From positions 62,001 through 126,000 of the forward strand of contig JAKNDB010000054.1 in the NCBI GenBank assembly GCA_024305405.1: a stretch of DNA of 64,000 bases, read 5' to 3'. Position 1 is the first letter of the stretch, and every line of letters starts with the position of its first letter. The position numbers were made by a program, and so were the translations under genes. This DNA comes from Dirofilaria immitis. Its lineage: Eukaryota > Nematoda > Chromadorea > Rhabditida > Onchocercidae. This document shows, piece by piece, positions 27,701 through 40,599 of this stretch. Under the pieces are notes generated by a model that worked only from the letters and a program-made list of their open reading frames with translations, was not told the origin of the DNA and did not search any database.

Positions 27701-27828
27701 GTTTTTTTATGATTTTTAAGAGAAGTTTTTAGGTATTACAATTAAGCGAAGAGCAGATTGCTTTATTACCTCCTGAGGATCGGCGAAAAGTAATCGAATT
27801 ACGGAATCAATTACGTTCAAGCGTTTAG
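24740..27828 (+). CDS. cpf-2: Cleavage stimulation factor 64-kDa subunit (CstF-64/CSTF2), complete
   Basis: Eight exons: 24740-24827, 25063-25118, 25626-25735, 26047-26167, 26386-26595, 27032-27149, 27274-27491 and 27733-27828, all GT-AG and in phase, giving 338 aa. An N-terminal RRM (about residues 27-103) has RNP2 VFVGNI at 28-33 and RNP1 KGYGFCEY at 67-74, ending [15 protein letters not shown]. The hinge (about 147-195: [15 protein letters not shown], then [21 protein letters not shown]) is the segment that in this family binds CstF-77 or symplekin. A Gln run and a Pro/Met-rich linker follow. The C-terminal 31 residues ([23 protein letters not shown]) match the CstF-64 C-terminal helix bundle that contacts Pcf11. 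The protein acts in the nucleus, binding the GU-rich element downstream of poly(A) sites. Its length matches the short nematode form, which lacks the vertebrate MEARA repeats. The start codon has no in-frame rival. Confidence 0.96.
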
Positions 27829-27869
27829 TTTTTTCTTAATATTATTTTTTTAAACTATGTTATGATTGA

Positions 27870-27897
27870 AATAAATTGTAGTTGTGACTGAAATAAA
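27870..27897 (+). terminator. Polyadenylation signals of cpf-2
   Basis: Two AATAAA hexamers (27870-27875 and 27892-27897), 42 and 64 nt after the stop codon. Confidence 0.6.
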
Positions 27898-28286
27898 CTA
27901 TTTACTTAATGTAGTATGATCACATAAAATCTATTTCATTGGCAAAAATCTCGAGCTGTTCTCAGCCAAACTAAGGACAGGTAAGTGCTTCAAAATTATC
28001 ATAACTGATATTTTTGGACACTCATATTTTTGATTTCCGAATACTTTTAGTATTACTTGTCAAAATGTTTCACTATTTTATGATACTGTAATAGATTCCA
28101 TTTTTAGAGTAATATTGTTTTCCGACATATTTTTATTTTAACTTTTTATCGCCTGAAAATTTTGAAATTTTGTACAAAATGATCAACGCAATCAAACTAA
28201 AAATATCGTATGACTGTATTCTGACCATAAGTACGATCCGTGATATATGTTAATTTTTCATTACTCCATGGAATCAGTGTGTAAAT

Positions 28287-28565
28287 TCATCGTCCTACAT
28301 CGCCAAGAAGGTCAACTTCATCCAAGTTTTTCAGTATATGGTTCACCAATTCCGCATTATTCCTTTTCCGCATTGTATATGCGCTTATTTTATCATTCCG
28401 TATCTGGAGTTTCCTTTTCGTGAATTTCAAAAAAAATTCATAATTCTAATTATTTCTTTAGAAAAAGACCATTGTTGATAAATAACATATACTTACTTGG
28501 CGTTCATCATTTCCTCTTGGTAAACTTTCCAGTAGTCGTTCCATTACTTGATCTCTTGGGTATAA
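28287..28565 (-). CDS. pdf-2: PDF-2 (pigment-dispersing-factor-like) neuropeptide precursor, last two exons
   Basis: Exons 28497-28565 (23 codons, LYPRDQVMERLLESLPRG...) and 28287-28445 (53 codons with stop), joined in phase 0 by a GTAAGT donor. The precursor ends with a dibasic RKR site, then a peptide starting NNAELVNHILKN and ending LLGDVG, then Arg and stop. The N-terminal half is nearly that of C. elegans PDF-2 (NNAEVVNHILKN...) and its GDVG ending also matches. PDF peptides are amidated ligands of the class B receptor PDFR-1, acting in locomotion and arousal circuits. Processing would use a proprotein convertase at KR, removal of the last Arg, and amidation using Gly. Upstream of the peptide is a spacer as in other PDF precursors. 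The signal-peptide exon lies further 5' and is uncertain (see the next entry). The gene is convergent with cpf-2, with 460 bp between stop codons. Confidence 0.88.
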
Positions 28566-30100
28566 CTGAAATTACTATTATTTAGAAGCATCATTGTCCT
28601 ACAATCACTATATAGCACGATTATACTGATTTAATGAAGATTTTGAAAATAAAAAAAAAGCAGGCGAAATAATTTTATAAAAATTGTCAACTAAACTATT
28701 ACATTATTTAATATTCATTTTACTAATCATGATTGTACTAATTTGTCGAAGTTTAAGGATTAACAGACTATAATATATCTAATAATGTGTTACAAATTTT
28801 GTACATCATATATTTTATCGTGATTCAATACTATTTAATCAATAATTGATCAGATTATATTTTTTCCTATCATTTATTTGATCGATAAATTTAGCGTTTA
28901 GTGATAATGAAAAAGTTGAAAATATCAACAAATTATCAAAAAAAAAAAAGTATCAGCTATTTAGCTATATAAGTTAAGCTGAATAAAATTCTAGTACTTT
29001 CTTTTTTTTCTTTAAAAAATACCATATAGAGTTTTTGTTGTTAGCGATGTTGAAACAATAAATTGCTTGGAACAAAAATATAATACAGTAGAAATATTTC
29101 ATCACTCTGTTATCAATTATTCGTTGTTATTTTTATGACATCCAATTACACAGCTAAAAATAACAATAATAGTAATAATAATAAGTAATAAATTATTATT
29201 TATTATGCTTATTCATTTTATGCGTAATAAAGAATGAAAAAGAAATTTAAAAACGGAAGTAATTATTGTTGGATAAATTATACCATAATTGCTTTCGTTT
29301 CAAAATTACTTTTAAAATTTACAATTTTTATTTTATTTCGCAAATAATAAATGCATTATTATTTTTACAAAAAAAAAAAACAATTAAAAGACATTGTGAA
29401 GCAAAGAAAACAGTGAAATAAAAATATCAAAAATTATGACGAATTCATCGGTTTAACCATTTATCGAAAAAATTCACAGTGAGATTTATGAAATAAATAA
29501 TAGTTACAAAAGATATGAATTGAAATTGAATCGTTTAGCATTCTCCAAAGAACTGAAAATAAGTGAAATTTCTTCTGCAATATTACAAGCATATTTTAAA
29601 ATTATATAAAACAAATAGGAATAAAATGAAAACATAAAATTAAAAAATTAGAAAATTATCGTCTAATCTTCAAAGACTTTTTGATTGAGTAAGAAAAAAA
29701 AGTACAAATAAACAAGCAAGCAGAATTTTTGCAAAAATGTTTAAGTTAGATATAGAAGATGAATAACAATTGCGAAAGAATAATTTTTAATTAGATGTTA
29801 TATTTGATATGAACGATACAATTAATTTATTATTTATAGAAATAATAAATAATCGCAACAAAAGATGCGAAGATTCATTTGTGATATGGCAATATTAGCG
29901 ATGAATTGTCAATCAACAAAAAAAAAAAACGATGTAAAGATTTCAATGACATAGAAATCTTCTCGTGAAAATAAATATTAATACTTGAATAAAGCAAGAT
30001 ATACGGTATATAAAATGTTTGGAAATTTGGATAAAATTGATATTACACATACACAGGCAATTTCGTATTTAACTACTTAGGATTAACTGGAGCGAATTAC

Positions 30101-31935
30101 CAACAAAATTGCTCGATAAATTTGATTCAACTTCCCCGATATCATGATTGCCTTGGGAAAAATACCGATCGACCGGTGATATTTAGGATTCTGAGATATT
30201 TCCAATTGAGTGATATCAATTCTATTTGGAAGAGAGTGATACCAATGGTGAGAAATGGCATGGAATAATTTAATTATTAATTAATGATGATTTAATCTGA
30301 AAATATATATGAACGGTTATGAATTTGTTAAATTTCATTCCATTCAAAAAAACAATTTTTCAGAAAATTTAAATTAATAACTTTAAATTATAAAAACTGA
30401 TAAAGCTCAATCAGTTGAAGTTAAAATTAACTTTTTAATTGACTGATAGTTAATTACTTTTTCGTTTTTGTATTTTCCTTTTTTTTTTTTGATAATATTA
30501 TATGAAAATGGTATGAGATGGTGATATTTCATTTTGTGAATTTCTAAAAATTGTTGATATTTGCATATTTTTAGATTTTATAAATTATTTGTTCACTTTT
30601 GATAAATATGCATAATGCGAAATAATAGTTGCAACTAAAAAGTTATTGATTTTTTTTTGTCAATCAATATAGCTATGATTTATTGAATTTATTATAATAA
30701 TCGTAGTATTTGATTATTTATCAAATCATTGAATAATTTTTAAAAAAATTTTAAAAATAAAATTTCAAACTAAACTAATAGTTACGAAAAAAAAAAAAGA
30801 AAACAGAAAGAAACCCATTAAAGATGAAAACTAACCTTCTCAATTAAATTACTTACCATTATAGTTTTTACCAAAAGAGAAACAAGGCGATATTTACATT
30901 GCTGCAAATGATTGAATATCCCTCTCATTCGATATAGTTTTACGGAAAAAAAAGGAAAAAAATTTATATAATTTATAAAAATAAATTACATAAATCATAT
31001 AGCCGTAAAATATTCTACGAAAATGTAATATCCACATAATCATCTTATGTAATTCTCTTCTTATTAAATTATTCTTTATTTTTTTAACTTCAATCATACA
31101 ATGAAAATTGATAATCAATTTAAATTTCCATCATATTTATTTTAGAAATTTTTAAATAATCGAGAAACTTTTTTAAAATATTTCTCAATTGTTGTCTTGT
31201 AATTTTTGCATTTTTTCTTTCTCGAGATGAGAAAAAAATCGAGAAATGATAATTATTAGTATGAAATAAGGATGAGTATAATATTCTTTACTACCATGGT
31301 TACTGCTAAATATCTTTATGTAGATCTATTTGATTTGATCATATGTTAATTGATCTTTTGATATTGGAATTAATTATATCAATTGGTTGAAATTTATGTA
31401 AAATTTTACTTTTTATAAATTATTCAAAAATTGAAAAAAAAGAAAATTGAATTATTTGTTTTTTTTTTATAAAAAATATTTACTAACCAAGATTAAATAA
31501 TGAATTTTATTTTTATCAATTTTCAATTAATTTTTGTATGCAATAAGTATTAATTGATTTGTTGATTTCATACAGTAGTTCTACAGTAGTTCAACAATAC
31601 GAAAATGAATCAAAAATTAATTGAAAGAATATTTCTGTTTAAAGAAAAAAAGCTCTATCTCAAAATAAAAATTATTTTGATTTTTTTCTTGCAGTTCATC
31701 CTATAGGATATCACACAATTATAATTCAATAAATAATAGTTAGAATTAAGTACAAGATCATAATTCAAATTCTGATAAGCAATGATAATAGTAGTAGTAA
31801 TAATTAAGAAATTATCACCTTGAATAATTACACCATTAAACATAAATTACCGTTGTACCTTACCTGCTTAACTTTTCGTTGCAAATATTTAACGACGAAA
31901 ATAAAGCAAATACAATTCTTCATAAATGACATCAT
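30101..31935 (-). CDS. Candidate 5' exons of the pdf-2 precursor
   Basis: Three open stretches with matching splice sites on the same strand as pdf-2. First, 31864-31935, ATG ATG start (MMSFMKNCICFIFVVKYLQ) with a GTAAGG donor, a possible weak signal peptide. Second, 30857-30901 or 30836-30901, starting QCKYRLVSLLVK, in phase 0 with the first. Third, 30101-30221 (ITQLEISQNPKYHRS...), whose GTAATT donor is in phase 0 with the confident pdf-2 exon at 28565. The join between the second and third fails by phase, so an exon is missing or one of these is false. Codon composition is AT-biased. A precursor this long (over 130 aa) would be large for a PDF gene, so other models are possible. Confidence 0.32.
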
Positions 31936-34900
31936 TATTCTACCTTCATATTTATATGAATTGAAATGTTAGTTTCTTTTTAAATGTTTTTGATAAAATG
32001 ATATTTTATTTTCAAGAAATAATATCTGAGTAGGAAAGTAATGATAAAAACAATAAAATTTATATCATATCATATTTATTATTTTATTTTCAAAAATGAT
32101 ATCTATAAATTGAATTCATTTTAATAATATTTTAATTGGCAATATATATTATCAAGGCGTGATTTTCTACGATTGCAATTAAGTTTAATTATCAAAATTA
32201 CTTCCTTTTTTTTTATGACGTAATATATTATTGAGTAAGATTCTAGAAATTGCAATGATATATGATATTTACGTAATGATTATACTATTTTTAAATGATA
32301 AAGCGACAAAACGAAGAAAACATATAGTAGGCGTTGATTAAATGAAATATGTAATCATTGAAGTTGTTTGTTTTCGTAAAAATATTATTTTTATCAATGA
32401 TAGTTGATTACACTGAAGATTATTTATGAAAAGTGTTGGATAAAATTAGCTAATGATTGTTGTCGATTGAGATAATCTAACACTTCTTCATAGATTTTCA
32501 TCTCAATTAATAATTCACCTATGATACTGTTAAATCATTATATTGTTATCGTTGATAAATATAGTGATATATTAATATTACATATAAATTTGCAATATTT
32601 ACAATAATTATAAATTTTAAATAATGAAAAGGAGAGGGAGAAAAAGGAAGCGAAAATAGATTGAGAATGTTGAAGAGGATGGATGATCGCATATATTATA
32701 GAAATGTCATATAAATTACATTTTAATTGACACTTTTAATTCAAATAGTAAAAAGTAAAAATTCAATGGAAATAAATATTGACTGAACGAATAAAATAAT
32801 TAAAAAAATTTTTTTTCATTTTTTACATATAATAATTTTAAATTATATTTTTAATAAGTTCTATTTTAAAAAGAAGCAATTTATTAAAATAGCAATATAT
32901 TTTATTCTAATCATTCAAGAAAATAATATTTTAGAAGAATCATTTATCACATATTCAAAAATTAAAACAAATTCAATTTAATATATTTATTAAAGCAAAA
33001 TTTTTATTACCTTATCTAATAATAATATTATTTACACATTTATTTTATGGCTTTATTTATTTGAAATTATTTATTATCATATATATATCTAAAATGTAAA
33101 ATATGCAAAACATTTCAACTACATACATATCTATATATATATATATATATATAATATGACTAATTATATTCAATGAATAAATTTTAACTTTCCTGCTCCC
33201 ATAATTAATCATTATACTAAATTTATTAGTTATTTTTTTGAAATTTTCAAAAAAAATTTTTTATTTTGAATTTGTTTCTTTTCTTTTTGCTCCAATTTTT
33301 ATTATATTTTTATAACAGAAAGGAATACAATACAAATTTTCGATTTCTATTTAATAACAAATTTTACTAATTATTTAATTTCATTATTTTATTATTTATT
33401 TCAAAATAACTTCTTGAAAAATGTAGGACATTCCGTAAATGAATATATTTAATTGTTATCAAAATTTGCATACTTGATCTTATGCTCTTTCTTAAATTCC
33501 TTATATATATATATATATATGCATATCATCAGGAATGCTACGAAAAGTTTTTCTTATAAGTATAACTAAAAAAATTCAATAAATAAAATTCTAGTCTTAT
33601 CACCTTTTTCTGTTATTATCTTTTAAACAGTTCTGCAATTTATCATTGTTTCTATCATTTTGATCAAAGAATTTCCTAAAATTTAATTTTTATTAATGCA
33701 GCACAGTAGTATAATTACCGGATTTGGTTATCATTTCTTATCTCGTGACAAAATTTATTTAATTGGAAAGAAACCATATTGAATTGTAATTATTGTAATC
33801 ACTCAGAAGACAAATTCTTCAACTAAAATTTTCTTTCATCAAAAGTGCTACGATTTGTTAGCTCTTGTGGTGTATCTGTTTTACTTGTATCTGCCAATAT
33901 AATTTATTGAAAATTAAATTAATTGAAAATTCTGCAAAACACATATTTAGCATTAATTTTGTAATCTTATTCCATCTACATTTTCTGTTATTGTTTTATT
34001 AAAGTTCCTATTTCGGATTCAATTTATACTTTCAGTTTCTGTTTATTCTCTAATACTCTTCACCTGTTTATAACTGAAAGAAGATTTGAGCATGATTTTG
34101 AAATTATTTTACAATGTCCGTTGAAAGAATCTTATCACTTTTTTAAAATTCTAAAACTTTGAAATTCTTAGAAAAACAGAAATAAAAGCATTCTTGGATC
34201 GCTTTCCAAATTTTTCAAAATTTCTCGAAGATTTTTCGCGTCTTGTTCAATCTAATTGTCATTTGCCTTTTAATATCTATTGATCATAAGATGTAATATT
34301 AGCCTAATAATCTTTCCTTATATTTAAATAAAAACAAATACGTTTTTTTTTTCACAGTTAGCAAAAATCCTATTCATTTAATAAGTCAGCCAATACTATA
34401 TCACCAAACTTTTATGAAATTATCAGAAATGAAGCATTTGAGTGTTTGATAAATGATAGCAGGGAAGTTTGATTTTTGCATAAAGAAATAAATAACACAT
34501 TCGACTAATTATAATATGGAAAAATATGTAGCAAAAAATACAAATCAAAAATTATCCTTAATTACATATCTTAAACATTCATTTAAATCATCAAAATTTT
34601 TTTATATATACTTTTTTCATATATTATAAATATAATGTAGCAAAATGATTTCCATATAATCGCAATCGTTTAATGAAAATACGCATAATATCATCCAGCG
34701 TAAACTGCAACAATTTAAAATGGAAAAGGAAAAATGAAATGATATTAAATTAGTAACTAAGCGGTATATATTATAAAAGGTGGCGATGTTATCGTTGAAA
34801 AATATCCTTATCTGACCTCCTGGAGTTCTCTCTTTCTTTCTCTTTTATTTGGCCAATATGAATTACATTTGTAGATGCGTAAACTTTTTGGCTAGGATGT

Positions 34901-36828
34901 ATTTGTTGCTAGATAGATAGCGCCATCTTTACGTAAATACATATGCTACCTTTCCGATCTCTCCTTTTTCATCAAAATATGCAGCATTTTGTTTTTCACA
35001 AAGATGCTAGATTGATTCTAATTAATGAAATATTCATATCGGATTTTAGAAAATGTAAAGTGGAATTCAATTATTTATTTATTTTTTTGAATCCTTTATG
35101 ATTCAGAAAATTACAGAAAGTTTCAAATTGCAAATTACATTTCATCAAAGTCAATACACTTTATTGCAAACACTTTCCCAAATAATTTCCAAAAACTCAT
35201 TGCACTAATTGTTCTATTATATAATTTCCTGCACTCTACTATAAATCAGTCTCTTTTCAAATTACTTAGCAAATTGACGAAATAATTCGATGAAAATTTT
35301 CACAATTAAGTGATTCAAATTTCTTGTTTATCTAAAAATAATTTATAAAATTATGGAGCATGATACAGTTAAATCAAACGAAAAATCGAAGCATAAAATA
35401 ATACTGCTCTTTTTTTTTTTTTTTTTTAAATTTCTAGGAATTCACGAATAACTGAATTAATTAATGCGATGATATCAGTATTTTTTTAATGTAACATGTG
35501 TAAGTGTTTTTAATTAATTTTTTTATGATTCGTTTCACAAATACATATCAAGAAACAGACACAAATTTTGCTCAAAATTATAATATAATCAAATTTTAGA
35601 ATATTTTTTTAATTAATTGAATCTGTCGTGGGAATGAAGACGATAGATGGAGTATTTCGAACAACATCAACGGTAGAAAGAAAAATAAGATTATAAGCTT
35701 AGTATCAAAAGGTTGAATTTTTGATTAGAACCAAAAGAAAATGTACCTAACCAATTAAAAATCTTAACAGTTCTAGGAAATGCAATAATTATAGTGGCAG
35801 CATTAAAATAAGTTATCTAAATCAGCTATATATATATATATATGATGATTCCAAACAGAATTACCTAAAATAGCAATTCAAGTAAAAGTTATCTGACAAA
35901 ATAAATGATCTTTATCAGTTAATAACAAAACACTAACAATAACTTTTTGACATATATTGCTACTATGCAATATAATTAAAGAAGCTATCCTACCTTCGGC
36001 ATCGCTAATATAATTGAAATAAAATTAAAAATTAAAATATCGTTGGAGGAACTGCTCATGAAGAATAAAAGCGACGAAAACGATGTCTAGAATGAATAAC
36101 AAACCTTTTTATAATGAAGATGTTTAAAAAACATTCCCATCGTTGTATAAGCATAGCTATCTGGCTGGAGAATATTTTGAAATTATATACAGGTTTTGTC
36201 ATAATACTGGAAATATTTACGTGTCAATTAGTTTACGATATTTTACTAATGAAGATAAGCTTGTGATAAGGAACAAGGATGAGAATTAGATAAATGATTC
36301 ATTACATTAGACATTATAACATTCATTTATGTTAGATAATGTCGGTTATTCCGTTAAGAGCAGATAATGCTAAATTTTACATATTTGATAATTCGTAAAA
36401 ACTTTTTATTTTTAATGAATTTCGCGCAGTCATATGTAAACATGTATAATAATTTTTATAAGATAATAATTATAATTATTATCAATATTTATTATCACAT
36501 TTTTTTTTATATGAGCTTATACCAAAAGGCTATAAACGTATGCATGTAAATGCAAAAATTTGATTGAATGAAAATATCATTGAAAATGAAAGCAATTGTT
36601 GAGAAGGCAAATATATTATCAAATAAAAATCAAATTTCAGATAATTAATTATTTTGAAAATTTCGAAATTAACGAAAGTTATTTAGAAAATTAAAGAAAT
36701 TTAAATTAATCATGAAAATATGATCATCGAGCAATTCAAATGTAAAAAGTGCATTGTATTCTATTGTGTTTATTATAGAAATCCACTGAAAAAAGAAACG
36801 GAAACATCCGAATAACAATTATATTTCA

Positions 36829-36898
36829 GTTTTCAATGCTAGAGGTATCGTCAGATTATATTTTCGTTGGGTTTTCAATGTTAGAGGTATCGTCAGAT
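36829..36898. repeat. 42-bp direct duplication
   Basis: GTTTTCAATGCTAGAGGTAT at 36829 recurs at 36871 with one change, followed in both copies by CGTCAGAT. Confidence 0.8.
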
Positions 36899-37171
36899 AT
36901 CTCAGACAACCAATTATTGTTTTTGAGTTCATCATTTCATATAAATCATGAAAAAGTCAAGAATCATATATATCATATAAACCATTAGAAAAAGTCAAGA
37001 AAATAACGAAAAAACTTCGATGAATTTAAATGTATTTCGAAGAGGTCAAAAATGATCGGATACAGCTTGCTATTTATTCAGTTAGACTCCCGGAAATTTT
37101 TTAAAGGACGCATAAGAGGATTATATATATATATATATATGCGAGATTGTATATAAAAATAAGCAATACAA

Positions 37172-37256
37172 CGATGGCACAAAATGTTTATTTATTTACG
37201 TACTGATAAATTGCGATGGCACAAAATATTTATTTACGTAATGATAAATTACTTTT
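37172..37256. repeat. 42-bp direct duplication
   Basis: CGATGGCACAAAAT followed by TTTATTTACGTA and TGATAAATT occurs at 37172 and again at 37214, differing by a few bases. Confidence 0.8.
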
Positions 37257-38276
37257 TTAAAATACATTGTGTGTTTAAAAAAGAAAGATAAAATTAAAAA
37301 TTAAATTGTTATTGTTTGACAGAGAAATTGTAATTTAGAATGTATTTATATTAGAAATGGATTATTTAAAATATTATTTTATTATTCATTTCAATCATAC
37401 AATCAATTTTTAAAGCATTTTTAAACATATAACTTTCGTTTATATCATATAAAGTACGAAACATTTAAGTATTTCGATCATATTTGATATGTACGCTCAA
37501 GTATGTGATCACAGCTTGCACTTTTTGTTTTCATGATTTTTTGTTAATGCTATCTATGTATGGCGCATGTTTTACATATTTCATTTGTTTTTTTTTGTTT
37601 TCTTTAAAACAAAGATTTTTATTTTGTCACTGTAAAATTTTATTTTGATATTTTATTATGTAATTGTTGCGAATTATAATTTGAATATATTTCAGTTACT
37701 GTATATTGCAGTTCGCTTTTTTTCTTTTTCCTTTCTCTTTTCTTATGTTTATGTTTGATATAAAATGAACTGTCGAAATATTTGAACAAACGATTGAGAT
37801 AGAAATTCAAATGCCAAATTTACTGAAACATGCGAAAATGGACTATGCGGTGAATGAAAACGGAGAAGGGAAATGCCTTTCTTTTCAATCCTCGAAAAAT
37901 TTTTATTTGTCCATAGACCGCAACGAAATTTAGATGTAATTATTTTTTACTTTTATTATTAGTTATAATATTGCGCCAGGTAAATATTACATTATTCTTA
38001 TTTCTTTAATTGATATGATATTTTCATCTTTCATTTCTATGGTTCAAAGTGCTTATATCATTTTGGCTGTTTATTCTTCCATTTCCATATGGATTTGTGT
38101 TATTGTCTGGAATTAGTATCTGTACAGCTTTAATTATAATAATTCATTATTTGTCTGGTTATTTCAATGTTAGCATATTATTTTGTTTATTGCTCAATTT
38201 GACCATGGCATTCAATTTTAGATTTCCTATTTCTATTTCTTTATAAAAAAAAATTATTATCAAAAACTCGTCCTTT

Positions 38277-38640
38277 GAATGTGCACATATTTCATTTATG
38301 TGTCTTTATGATCTGTTTGAAAAGGTTCGAGGGTTAAATTAGCATCATAAATTGGGAACTTATTATTATTTCTTATTTGTTTACCGTTTGTTTTCTTATT
38401 CTAAAACTTAATCGCTCTTTTCTCATATGTAAACGAAATCACTTCTTCCTGTCATTTTCTCCATAATTTTGTCAATTCTCGAAAAATTCCAAAGGAATTT
38501 TTAAATTTAAATTAATGATGAACCAAAAGAAGTGTTTCTTGTCCTGTCATAAAAGTAAAACATGAATCAAGAAATGATGCGACGATTTACAAAAAGTAAA
38601 CATAGAATCAAAAGAATATGTAAAGTTTTATACAAATATT
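38277..38640 (+). repeat. Dispersed repeat, copy 1
   Basis: Aligns in the same orientation with 45086-45470. Shared blocks include TGCACATATTTCATTT, a run starting GAACTTATTATTATTTCTTA that continues into TTTGTTTACCGTTTGTTTTC, and ATCAAAAGAATA followed by GTAAAGTTT. The copies have diverged with indels. No coding potential was recognised; it may be a non-autonomous element or an old duplication. Confidence 0.7.
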
Positions 38641-39546
38641 AAAAAAAATTTAAAAAATTTGAAAAATAAGTATGGTTTAAACTAAAATTTTTACATTATC
38701 GATTTCGATTGTGTGGCTGAAGTAAAAATTAATTTCGTAAGAAAGGAATTACGCAAGATTATGCAAATACTAAGTTTGTGCAGAATATTTTACAGGATGT
38801 ATACTTCGAAATATTATTAATTAATACTGAGTATTTTGAAAATAAACAAAGTGGGAAAATTTATAGTTAATAATTCATTACGGTGCATAAGCTAAATAAA
38901 TACAATTATAAGTGATTGATAGCGTTAATAGTTCTAAGAGATGAAGAGAATTTTAATTGCAAATAAAAAAATTGGATAATATTACTAACTATGTAATTCA
39001 TTGGCACCATAAAGATAAAGATGAATACGAAATTAAGCAATGTTTAATTATCACTTATTAAACACCATTGAAATCAATTTAATCTATTTTTATCCTATTT
39101 TTTATCTTTTTTCTTTTATCGCTTAACATAAAAAGTTATAAATATAAGTATTTAATTAAATCCGAATTACTGTAACTGTTCATTACTAATTAATTGAGAA
39201 ATATGAAAATTCTTTTACATTTTACATTTATTTTTACGTTTTCAACCCTATCATCTCATAGATAGGGAAAAAAGAAGTGAATGAGTAAGAAAAAGAAGCT
39301 TTACAGTAACTTAAAACAATGGCTGTAATGTTTAAAGCAGTTGAATATATATTAAATATTTTACTGCGATATCCTCATACGATTGGTATTAACTTGTAAT
39401 TAAACTTAAGACGTACTATTTATTTGAATTCAATTTTTAATTCATGTGTTACGACAGCATTGCAACAAAGAGCATTCTTTGCATCAAAATAGATCCTTCA
39501 GGTACACATCATTTTAGAGTGAAGTTAAAGATATAAGTATGTAAGC

Positions 39547-39551
39547 ATATG
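39547..39551. repeat. Target-site duplication, left copy (ATATG)
   Basis: Identical to 43964-43968 immediately after the 3' LTR. Five base pairs is a usual target-duplication length for LTR integrases. Confidence 0.8.
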
Positions 39552-39813
39552 TGTTGGATAGAAACCGGGATAATTTTGTAAAATAATTTTATCTAAGTAA
39601 TAAGCCAATTATATTATAATGTACTATCCATTGTCATCTTTATATTCAGCTAAATAGTATTATGACATCTTCTAAGAACGGATCCTTTCTCTTGGACTGC
39701 TAATAAAAAATATCGTTCTATAGCCCAGTAAATTAGTACTACAAGAATCTTTCAACAAGAGCTGTACGACAAGTAATCGGCATCGACTGCTGGACTACAA
39801 GAATTTCATAATA
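39552..39813 (+). repeat. 5' LTR of the BEL/Pao element
   Basis: 262 bp, beginning TGTTGGATAGAAACCGGGAT and ending GAATTTCATAATA. It aligns with the 3' LTR over its length, with many transitions and a few indels. Confidence 0.82.
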
Positions 39814-40599
39814 AAATTATTGATAACAAAATTATATCAAATACAAGATCAATAATACAACTTCAATGACATAAGTCAAACAATCTTAATAACGACAACA
39901 CAACTCAAATGAAAAAGGAGATGAAAAATGCCCTATACAGATAGATGTTCAACAGCCTCGCTCAAGCACATCTTTTATAATGACTTTGGTGCTCAGAACT
40001 CTCATCTTCAGCGTAGGTAAAGGATCCTGGTACAGTTCTACGGCTACAAGAAAAAGCACTTTAACGCGTGAGAATGGATCTGCTTGTTAGAATTCATTAA
40101 CATAATGGGCGGATAATTTTAAATTACATTTTATGTTGCACGTACATCTGCATATACAACATATATGCAAGCAATATCAGTTAAGAAAAAAAATTATTAA
40201 TTCTTTGATCTTCATGATTTTAGCGACGAAATCTATAGAAAGGATTCTAGGGTAGGTTTTGAAGAAAGATGCAATACCATCTTCAAAACATTCCGAATAT
40301 TCAGAAATTTGCATGTAAAAAAAGCAAATGCTTTACAAACTATAAGAGGATATGACATAAATTTGGAAAATTATAAGAAAAGTTCTTGTCGAAAAGTTTA
40401 GTCAATCGCATATAATCAAAAGATCGTTCTGTAATTAATTACACTCCACCAAAGAAGAATGATTGAGAACAGAGAGTTAAAATGAAACTATCGAAAGAAT
40501 ACTTCGATAATTAGATGTAGGGTGGAGAATCTGGAACAGCCAGTATTGCAATAATAATTGAAAGTAGTTTACTGGCTTGGATCTTGAAAAAAGTTAGCA

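Larger units (their letters stand above)
31940..39540. other. AT-rich intergenic stretch without a convincing gene
   Basis: Long A/T homopolymers, several (TA)n runs (near 33135, 33505, 35827 and 37122), two small duplications and one copy of a dispersed repeat near 38.3 kb. A patch of less AT-rich, open sequence at 37.77-37.93 kb and a hydrophobic frame at 38049-38246 were examined and could not be assigned. Confidence 0.55.

Noticed and set aside
38049..38246. 65-codon hydrophobic plus-strand frame
   Set aside because: Phe/Leu/Ile-rich as expected for T-rich DNA, without splice sites or a matching downstream segment.
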